From positions 1 to 5,424 of the forward strand of contig JANQXJ010000100.1 in NCBI GenBank assembly GCA_030729445.1: a stretch of DNA of 5,424 bases, read 5' to 3'. This DNA is from Limnohabitans sp. (GTDB taxonomy: Bacteria > Pseudomonadota > Gammaproteobacteria > Burkholderiales > Burkholderiaceae_C). The translations under genes and the position numbers were made by a program. Below, in pieces: positions 1 to 3,852 of this stretch. The notes below the pieces were generated by a model. The model was given only the letters and a program-made list of their open reading frames with translations, made no database searches and had not been told where the DNA came from. Within the stretch, counting starts at the first letter, position 1. Every line of letters starts with the position of its first letter.

Positions 1-222
1 GGCTGTGGGTGTTGCCGCAGATGGTGTGGTGGTGCGTGTCTGAATCGGACCCGAGCGCAGCGTCTGGGGGGCACTCAACTGCCAGTCCAACGTGCCCGCC
101 AAGCTCAGCAGTACAGCAAGGTGCAGCGTCAAAACCAACGTCCCCCAGCCAAGCAAGTTGCGCGTGCTCGGCCGACCGGACCGCGCGACAACGGGAATTG
201 GCTTGGGCGGCACCGTGCTCAT
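1..222 (-). CDS. N-terminal part of a membrane-anchored DUF3108-like protein (runs off the left edge)
   Basis: Reading the minus strand from the ATG at 222 gives 74 codons with no stop before the window edge. The product starts MSTVPPKPIPVV, has a basic stretch (R14, R17, R21), then one hydrophobic segment at about residues 23-43. A Thr/Pro/Ala-rich linker follows, containing the short motif TRTTTP at 62-67. One N-terminal membrane span plus a low-complexity linker fits an inner-membrane-anchored protein with a periplasmic domain. The combination of span, tRT motif and Pro/Ala-rich linker recalls the start of DUF3108 proteins of Comamonadaceae, whose function is unknown. The domain itself lies outside the window, so the family call is tentative. 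An in-frame TGA lies a few codons upstream and this is the only ATG after it; no strong Shine-Dalgarno is visible. It lies 60 bp downstream of the IclR gene on the same strand and could be co-transcribed with it. Confidence 0.6.
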   Translation of the reverse strand, partial: MSTVPPKPIPVVARSGRPSTRNLLGWGTLVLTLHLAVLLSLAGTLDWQLSAPQTLRSGPIQTRTTTPSAATPTA

Positions 223-282
223 GGGTTCACAAGGTGTGTATCAAGGGCTCTGAGGAGAGTTGTGGAATTCGGGTGAGATCAC

Positions 283-1110
283 TCAGCTTGAGCGCCAGCC
301 CAAGTCGGCCGATAACTGCGCGGCAAATGTTCGCAGCGCCCGCGCTGCTGGGCCTTGCCAGTCCGCATCGAAGGTGGCCGAAGACCCCAGCGACACCACA
401 CCCAAGGCCAGATGTCCCCCTGCATCGAACACCGGCGCACACAAACCTGAAATGCCGGGCAGCAGCACGTTGACCACGCGGCCCAGACCCTGTGCTCGTG
501 TTTCACTCAGCAAGGCTTGCACTTGCGCGGCGGTGGACGGCAAATCACTGCGGCCCAATTTGCGGGCGAGGGCCAGCTCGGCATTGAGCATGGGCCGGGC
601 CTTGTCGGCCGCACCGCCGTGGCCAATGAAGGCGGCAAAGCACTTGCCCGTGGCCGATGACAACAGCGGCATCACATCGCCCAGGCGCAGGCTCACCGGC
701 ATGGCCAGTGGCGTTTCTTGCCAGTGCACCAGGGTCGGGCCCCGGTTGCCCCAAACGGCCAGGGCCAGGGTGTGGCCAGTCTGGTCCATCAAAGCAGGCA
801 AACGCTCTCGCGCCAACTTGACCGCATCGAGTCGGGACAAGGTGGCCAGACCCAGTCGCAAGGTGGCCGGGCCCAGTTCATATCGGGTGTTGGCATCCTG
901 CACCACCAGATTCAGACGCTGAAAGCTCACCAGGTAGCGGTGCGCCTTGGCCGCGCTCATGCCGGCCGCACCGGCCAGGTCGCGCAACATCAAGGGGCCG
1001 GGGGCTTGCGCCAGCACGTCGAGCAGGGCAAAACCCACTTCCACAGACTGAATGCCCGCGCGTGCTTTGTCCCCTTCCGGGGGGGTATTCATGGTGCTGT
1101 CGTTGGCCAT
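283..1110 (-). CDS. IclR-family transcriptional regulator
   Basis: This 275-residue protein has the usual IclR length and two-domain layout. Residues about 17-80 form the winged helix-turn-helix, starting at the family's typical SVEVGFALLDVLA stretch, with MLRDLAGAAGMSAAKAHRYL (41-60) as the HTH. Residues about 95-270 form the effector-binding domain, with LSSATGKCFAAF at 150-161 and GRVVNVLLPGISGLCAPVFD at 210-229. IclR proteins usually act as dimers or tetramers that sense a small, often aromatic-derived acid. The gene is divergent from the fumarylacetoacetate hydrolase gene, the classic arrangement for local control plus autoregulation, and a strong dyad lies between them. The ligand cannot be read from the sequence; a homogentisate-pathway intermediate is an inference from the neighbour. 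The ATG at 1110 is used, but ATG at 1092 (residue 7) is also possible because conserved sequence begins only near residue 17. A run of seven C (minus strand) covers residues 9-11. Confidence 0.93.
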   Translation of the reverse strand: MANDSTMNTPPEGDKARAGIQSVEVGFALLDVLAQAPGPLMLRDLAGAAGMSAAKAHRYLVSFQRLNLVVQDANTRYELGPATLRLGLATLSRLDAVKLARERLPALMDQTGHTLALAVWGNRGPTLVHWQETPLAMPVSLRLGDVMPLLSSATGKCFAAFIGHGGAADKARPMLNAELALARKLGRSDLPSTAAQVQALLSETRAQGLGRVVNVLLPGISGLCAPVFDAGGHLALGVVSLGSSATFDADWQGPAARALRTFAAQLSADLGWRSS

Positions 1111-1128
1111 ATGCTCTAGAATCGGGTT

Positions 1129-1151
1129 TCGTTTAGTTAAACGAGTTTAAC
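1129..1151. promoter_or_regulatory. Two overlapping palindromes, candidate IclR operator
   Basis: Positions 1129-1144 read TCGTTTA-GT-TAAACGA, with perfect 7-bp arms and a 2-bp centre. Positions 1136-1151 read GTTAAAC-GA-GTTTAAC, also with perfect 7-bp arms and a 2-bp centre. The middle arm is shared, giving three half-sites of alternating orientation. The element lies 18 bp upstream of the regulator ATG and 72 bp upstream of the hydrolase ATG, the expected place for a shared operator of a divergent IclR gene pair. Binding by this regulator is inferred from position and symmetry, not from a match to a known site. Confidence 0.65.
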
Positions 1152-1177
1152 AATGCGTAATTCAAAGCGCCAGTCAC

Positions 1178-1192
1178 CCGTGGTGTCCACGG
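1178..1192 (+). promoter_or_regulatory. Short GC-rich hairpin upstream of the hydrolase gene
   Basis: CCGTGG (1178-1183) and CCACGG (1187-1192) form a perfect 6-bp stem with a TGT loop, ending 31 nt before the hydrolase start codon. It would lie in the 5' leader if transcription starts near the operator. No U-tract follows, so it is not a canonical terminator. It may be an mRNA structure affecting translation or stability, or a second protein-binding dyad. It may also be chance in GC-rich sequence. Confidence 0.3.
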
Positions 1193-1223
1193 CGGTGAAG
1201 GGCGTACAAAACGGGCAAACATC

Positions 1224-2234
1224 ATGAAATTGGCGACCTACAAAGACGGCTCACGCGACGGACAACTGGTGGTGGTCTCGCGCGACCTGAGCACCGCACA
1301 TTATGCGACCGGCATCGCCAGCAAACTCCAGCAAGTGCTGGACGACTGGAACTTTCTGGCCCCTCAGTTGGAAGACCTGTACACGACGCTGAACCAAGGC
1401 AAAGCACGCCACGCTTTCCCGTTTGACCCGGCCCAATGCATGGCCCCGCTGCCCCGCGCTTTCCAGTGGGCCGATGGCTCAGCCTACATCAACCATGTGG
1501 AGCTGGTCCGTGCGGCACGCAACTCCGAAGTGCCCAGCAGCTTTTACACCGATCCGCTCATGTACCAAGGCGGCAGCGACGACTTCATTGGCCCTTGTGA
1601 CCCGGTGGTCTGCGCCAGCGAAGCCTTTGGCATCGACTTTGAAGCCGAAATTGCCGTCATCACCGGCGATGTGCCCATGCAAACCAGCGCCGACGACGCC
1701 ATCGAAGGCGTGCGCCTCGTCATGTTGGCCAACGACGTGAGCCTGCGCAACCTGATCCCGAACGAGCTGGCCAAAGGCTTTGGCTTCTTCCAGAGCAAAC
1801 CCGCCACCGCCTTCAGCCCCGTGGCCGTGACGCCCGACGAACTGGGCGATGCCTGGCAAGGTGGCCGCGTGCACCTGACGCTGCAGTCCACCTGGAATGG
1901 CCGCAAAGTCGGCATGTGCGAAGCTGGCCCCGAGATGACCTTCCACTTTGGCCAATTGATCGCTCACATCTGCAAAACCCGCAATGTGCGAGCCGGCTCC
2001 GTGGTGGGCAGCGGCACCGTGAGCAACAAGAGCGTGGAAGTGAACGGAAAACCCGAGTGGCCCAAAGGCTACAGCTGCATCGCCGAAAAACGCGCCATCG
2101 AAACCATCCTCGATGGCAAGCCCAGCACTGAATTCATGAAGTACGGCGACACCATCCGCATCGAAATGAAGGGCCAAAACGGCGAGAGTTTGTTTGGGGC
2201 GATCGAGCAGGAAGTGGTGCCGCTGGAGCGCTGA
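1224..2234 (+). CDS. Fumarylacetoacetate hydrolase family protein (probable fumarylacetoacetase)
   Basis: This 336-residue cytoplasmic enzyme has an N-terminal domain (about 1-75) and a FAH catalytic fold (about 80-333). Expected metal and active-site residues are visible: the E140-A-E142 pair in IDFEAEIAVI, D171 in ANDVSLRN, K192 in FFQSKPATAF, and the glycine-rich GSGTVSNKS (262-270). D84 in WADGSAY is a likely further metal ligand. The family cleaves carbon-carbon bonds of beta-diketo acids using a divalent metal. Proteins of this length and start in Burkholderiales are generally annotated as fumarylacetoacetase, giving fumarate and acetoacetate in the last step of tyrosine/homogentisate breakdown. 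Another acylpyruvate-type substrate cannot be excluded. The start MKLATYKDGS is the family's usual one, although the ribosome site is weak (ACGGG, 9 nt upstream). No isomerase or homogentisate dioxygenase gene follows; the downstream neighbour is an oppositely oriented toxin-antitoxin pair. Regulation by the divergent IclR protein is likely. Confidence 0.9.
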   Translation: MKLATYKDGSRDGQLVVVSRDLSTAHYATGIASKLQQVLDDWNFLAPQLEDLYTTLNQGKARHAFPFDPAQCMAPLPRAFQWADGSAYINHVELVRAARNSEVPSSFYTDPLMYQGGSDDFIGPCDPVVCASEAFGIDFEAEIAVITGDVPMQTSADDAIEGVRLVMLANDVSLRNLIPNELAKGFGFFQSKPATAFSPVAVTPDELGDAWQGGRVHLTLQSTWNGRKVGMCEAGPEMTFHFGQLIAHICKTRNVRAGSVVGSGTVSNKSVEVNGKPEWPKGYSCIAEKRAIETILDGKPSTEFMKYGDTIRIEMKGQNGESLFGAIEQEVVPLER

Positions 2235-2251
2235 AGCCAGCAAAGCCCTTG

Positions 2252-2280
2252 CTCCTGTGGGAGGCCGACCCTGCGGCCGA
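2252..2280. repeat. REP-like palindromic element
   Basis: Two small stem-loops abut. CTCC (2252-2255) pairs with GGAG (2260-2263) around TGTG, and GGCCG (2263-2267) pairs with CGGCC (2274-2278) around ACCCTG. The order, a GTGGGAG head followed by a GC-rich imperfect palindrome ending in GAA, resembles the intergenic REP elements of gammaproteobacteria and some betaproteobacteria that are moved by REP-associated transposases. Only one copy is in the window, so repetition in the genome is not shown. It lies 18 bp after the hydrolase stop, between convergent genes, a typical location for such elements. Confidence 0.4.
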
Positions 2281-2281
2281 A

Positions 2282-2298
2282 GGGCGTGGCACACGCCC
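2282..2298. terminator. Possible bidirectional hairpin terminator between convergent genes
   Basis: GGGCGTG (2282-2288) and CACGCCC (2292-2298) form a perfect 7-bp GC-rich stem with a GCA loop. It sits between the stop of the hydrolase gene (2234) and the stop of the opposing ccdB gene (2328). Neither strand has a run of T directly after the stem, so it is not a textbook intrinsic terminator. The call rests on stem strength and its position between converging genes. Confidence 0.4.
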
Positions 2299-2327
2299 CG
2301 AAAACTCAATGGGTCAAATGGGCCTGA

Positions 2328-2645
2328 TCAGTAGCCGTGGAACAAAAAATCCATGGCGGCGGTGATCTGATCTTGGGCTTGTGCCAGCGAGGTCACGCGC
2401 GACTTCAACACCCGCTGTGGAATCGCGCCCATTTTGGGTGTTTCCAGCAAATACTCTTCACCTTCGATGCTGAAAATCGGCGTCAGTTGAGTCGGCAGCT
2501 TGACCTTTGGGAAGTGCTTGAGGCTGCGCAAAGGAATCACCATCTTGGTGTCCAAGCTATTGAGCAGGTCGCTTTGCACATCCAACAAGTAGGGGGTGGT
2601 GCCCGCATGGCTGCCCGGGTTGGCATAGACGTCAAAGCGAGCCAT
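2328..2645 (-). CDS. ccdB: CcdB-family toxin (DNA gyrase inhibitor type)
   Basis: This 105-residue protein lines up along its full length with CcdB of plasmid F (101 residues). Matches include FDVYAN at the N-terminus, LLDVQSDLL (20-28), MVIPL (35-39), a hydrophobic strand around TPIFSIEGEEYLL (55-67) and the C-terminal helix ITAAMDFLFHGY (94-105). CcdB binds the GyrA subunit and traps gyrase on cut DNA unless neutralised by CcdA. In F CcdB the last three residues W99-G100-I101 are needed for killing. Here they align with H103-G104-Y105: the glycine is kept, the tryptophan and isoleucine are not. Activity or target may therefore differ, though the end is variable in distant family members. 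ATG at 2645 is chosen because GGAG (2655-2658) lies 9 nt before it; a GTG at 2660 is in frame but overlaps that ribosome site. The start shares one base with the ccdA stop (TGATG), so translation is probably coupled. Confidence 0.9.
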   Translation of the reverse strand: MARFDVYANPGSHAGTTPYLLDVQSDLLNSLDTKMVIPLRSLKHFPKVKLPTQLTPIFSIEGEEYLLETPKMGAIPQRVLKSRVTSLAQAQDQITAAMDFLFHGY

Positions 2646-2908
2646 CAGAAACTTCTCCACTCATCCAGTGGCAGACCTTCAGCTTCGATGGTGGCGTTGT
2701 AAGCCGCGATGAAATCGGCGTGGTCCACGCGCCATTTGCGCTCCTGTTCGAGACGCACCACTTCGCGCAGGTGGCTGTCGCAGACCTGGGAAATATTGAT
2801 GGTGAGGTGCTTTGCGGCCTCCAGCACATCGTTGCTCAGGCTCAGATTGATAGCACGCTTGCCGGATGCGCTGGTGCGCACGCGAGGGGCTGTGTGGGAA
2901 GCTGGCAT
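2645..2908 (-). CDS. ccdA: CcdA-family antitoxin
   Basis: This 87-residue protein has the CcdA layout. A disordered, basic N-terminal tail of about 16 residues comes first. The ribbon-helix-helix DNA-binding part follows: strand RAINLSLS at 18-25, helices at about 26-36 and 39-55. Residues 57-87 form a charged toxin-binding tail ending in EGLPLDEWRSF. Like F CcdA, it is expected to wrap CcdB with the C-terminal tail and to repress its own promoter together with the toxin. The family is usually about 72-80 residues; the extra length is the N-terminal tail. ATG at 2908 is preferred over 2920 and 2926 because GGAG lies 6 nt upstream of it. The same frame stays open far upstream, to 3211, but that part has no CcdA similarity and runs through the motif cluster and opposite the Fic remnant. 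It is the first gene of a two-gene operon with ccdB, with a perfect short dyad upstream. Confidence 0.9.
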   Translation of the reverse strand: MPASHTAPRVRTSASGKRAINLSLSNDVLEAAKHLTINISQVCDSHLREVVRLEQERKWRVDHADFIAAYNATIEAEGLPLDEWRSF

Positions 2909-2914
2909 AGCGAT

Positions 2915-2918
2915 CTCC
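2915..2918 (-). promoter_or_regulatory. Ribosome binding site deciding the ccdA start
   Basis: On the minus strand GGAG occupies 2918-2915 with a 6-nt spacer (ATCGCT) to the ATG at 2908. The two upstream in-frame ATGs at 2920 and 2926 have no comparable purine-rich site, and the one at 2920 overlaps this site. This supports the 87-residue antitoxin. Confidence 0.6.
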
Positions 2919-2930
2919 ATGCGCATTTGA

Positions 2931-2942
2931 ATATGTGCATAT
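2931..2942. promoter_or_regulatory. Perfect dyad upstream of ccdA, candidate CcdA operator
   Basis: The sequence ATATG-TG-CATAT has perfect 5-bp arms around a 2-bp centre and ends 22 bp before the ccdA start codon. The surrounding AT-rich stretch (about 2928-2945) contains TAAGAT and CATATT on the minus strand, either of which could serve as a -10 box; no convincing -35 could be assigned. Ribbon-helix-helix antitoxins such as CcdA bind short palindromes over their own promoter, so this is the most likely site. The assignment is by position and symmetry only. Confidence 0.45.
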
Positions 2943-3003
2943 CTTACCCGCATGCTTGTTGGGCGCACGGGTGAACGACAACGACGCATTGGCTTGAAGG
3001 CGC

Positions 3004-3048
3004 ATGAAGCGTAAAAAAGCCATTTGCGCTTCATGTTTGAAGCGTAAA
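3004..3048. repeat. Three-copy 11-bp motif in alternating orientation (TGAAGCGYAAA)
   Basis: Copy 1 is at 3005-3015 (direct, TGAAGCGTAAA). Copy 2 is at 3023-3033 (inverted, TGAAGCGCAAA on the minus strand). Copy 3 is at 3038-3048 (direct, identical to copy 1). Copies 1 and 3 start exactly 33 bp apart, about three helical turns. Copies 2 and 3 form an 11-bp-arm dyad around TGTT; copies 1 and 2 form a 12-bp-arm dyad around a 7-nt centre. In a plus-strand RNA the single mismatch becomes a G-U pair, so copy 2 could pair with either neighbour. On the minus strand the copy 2/3 stem is followed after a short gap by six T (3018-3013), so a terminator role is possible. A degenerate further copy (TGAAG at 2995-2999) precedes the group. 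No other copy was seen in the window. Operator, terminator or scar of a rearrangement are all possible. Confidence 0.6.
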
Positions 3049-3062
3049 TCCATAAAACCCGC

Positions 3063-3287
3063 TTCTGGTCCGAACTGCGCGAGCAACACCCGCAGCTCAC
3101 GGCCACGCAAACCAAGGCGATCAACAAACTCAATGACGTGGGGCCTGATGGCTTTGCCAGCGGCATTGGCACTGAAAAATACGTCAACCTATGCCGCGTG
3201 TCACGCGCCACGGCCTACCGGAAGTTGACGGCGCTGTGTGAGATGGCTATTGGTGCAGACGGGAGCGGGGGCAACGTTATGCGTTGA
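3063..3287 (+). pseudogene. C-terminal remnant of a Fic-family protein (winged-helix part), 5' truncated
   Basis: The plus-strand frame starting at 3063 encodes 74 residues beginning FWSELREQHPQL and ending at a TGA at 3285-3287. It carries the pattern of the C-terminal winged helix of Fic proteins of the DUF4172 type. An FW start precedes a Q-x-K-A-I-N-K-L helix. Then come GPDGFASGIGTEKYVNL, the recognition-helix signature VSRATAYRKLTAL, and a glycine-rich wing remnant (GSGG). The catalytic Fic domain with its HPFxxGNGR motif, normally about 250 residues further upstream, is absent. In frame there is a TAA at 3045-3047 and no ATG start. The break falls within 15 bp of the third copy of the TGAAGCGTAAA motif. 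The wing and C-terminal end also look shortened. Intact Fic proteins of this type transfer AMP to target proteins; this fragment cannot. It is convergent with the nuclease-like gene, 17 bp away. Confidence 0.7.
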
Positions 3288-3304
3288 GATAGCCCGCGGA
3301 TCAC

Positions 3305-3790
3305 TCAAAAAAGCGCATCGAGCAATTCTGAGGGGCTCATCATTTTTTTGAATTGCGTACGCTTGATATCGCGATAGTGTTCTCGTACCTTCCGATTTCC
3401 ATCGGAATCCCTGCGTCCAGGAACGATGGAGGGCTTGTTGCCGTCAATGCTCGGCATCGGCTCATCGACTGCCCCGCCATAAAACAGAAAGTGATCAATC
3501 GATAGCGCGTCTTCTGTGTGAACGATGACGACCACACAACTGCCAGCCATCAAGCTGAAATCTTGGCGAATGGAAAACTTCGAAGCAAGACCTTTCAGAT
3601 GGACTTGTTTGATTTGCAAATAACGAAGTTTTTGACGGCAAGCTAGAACAAGATCGAAACCCGAATCGTCTACTTCAGAGTTGAAAATGTTCAATGGCGT
3701 TGATGGATCACGCTTCCACAGCTCTCCCGCCAATGCACCCACTAGCAAATGAATTAACACATTCTCAACATACGAAGAGCGCTCAGCCAA
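3305..3790 (-). CDS. Uncharacterised protein with PD-(D/E)XK nuclease-like motif layout
   Basis: This 161-residue protein has no recognised named family. An N-terminal helix with E9 (SYVENVLIHLLVGAL) is followed by NSEVDDSGFDLVLA (37-50) and then a strand ending in QIK (59-61). The spacing E9 - D46 - Q59-x-K61 is the core of PD-(D/E)XK nucleases, with Q in place of the second acidic residue as in several subfamilies. Next comes a strand SCVVVIV (84-90), then FLFYGGAVDEPMP (101-113) and a basic C-terminal half ending in PSELLDALF. I recall similar hypothetical proteins with GYDLV, HIQLK and FGG-PLP motifs, so this is probably a real conserved family, function unknown. The start is TTG at 3790: an in-frame TAA lies five codons upstream and no ATG occurs before residue 81. 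Hand counts of sampled lines give about 38-52% GC, below gatB (about 60%), which suggests recent acquisition. It lies 62 bp after gatB on the same strand. Confidence 0.7.
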   Translation of the reverse strand: MAERSSYVENVLIHLLVGALAGELWKRDPSTPLNIFNSEVDDSGFDLVLACRQKLRYLQIKQVHLKGLASKFSIRQDFSLMAGSCVVVIVHTEDALSIDHFLFYGGAVDEPMPSIDGNKPSIVPGRRDSDGNRKVREHYRDIKRTQFKKMMSPSELLDALF

Positions 3791-3852
3791 CGCTTTTCTG
3801 TAGCGTTAAGATGAAGGTTGCTTTGGTTGATTCATTAGCAGGTTGAGCATGC

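Noticed and set aside
9..922. Plus-strand open frames over the left edge and opposite the IclR gene
   Set aside because: They are low-complexity Ser/Pro/Arg/Ala translations without family features. The minus strand holds the IclR gene and a plausible membrane-anchored N-terminus.
1479..2309. Long open frame of 276 codons on the minus strand opposite the hydrolase gene
   Set aside because: It is a codon-bias shadow of the hydrolase gene: rich in Ala, Gly, His and Val with no domain pattern, while the plus strand encodes a well-recognised enzyme.
2909..3211. N-terminal extension of the ccdA frame to 188 codons
   Set aside because: The extension runs through the motif cluster and opposite the Fic remnant and has no CcdA similarity. 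A good ribosome site precedes the ATG at 2908.
3004..3228. Plus-strand frame beginning at the ATG inside the first motif copy (basic, Lys/Ser/Cys-rich product)
   Set aside because: It is out of frame with the recognisable Fic C-terminus over the same DNA, has no ribosome site and no domain features.
3776..3812. Possible integron attC-like site around the inverted AACGCT/AGCGTT arms
   Set aside because: The loop is only 7 nt and the flanking bases do not fit the RYYYAAC and GTTRRRY core sites; no integrase or second site is present.
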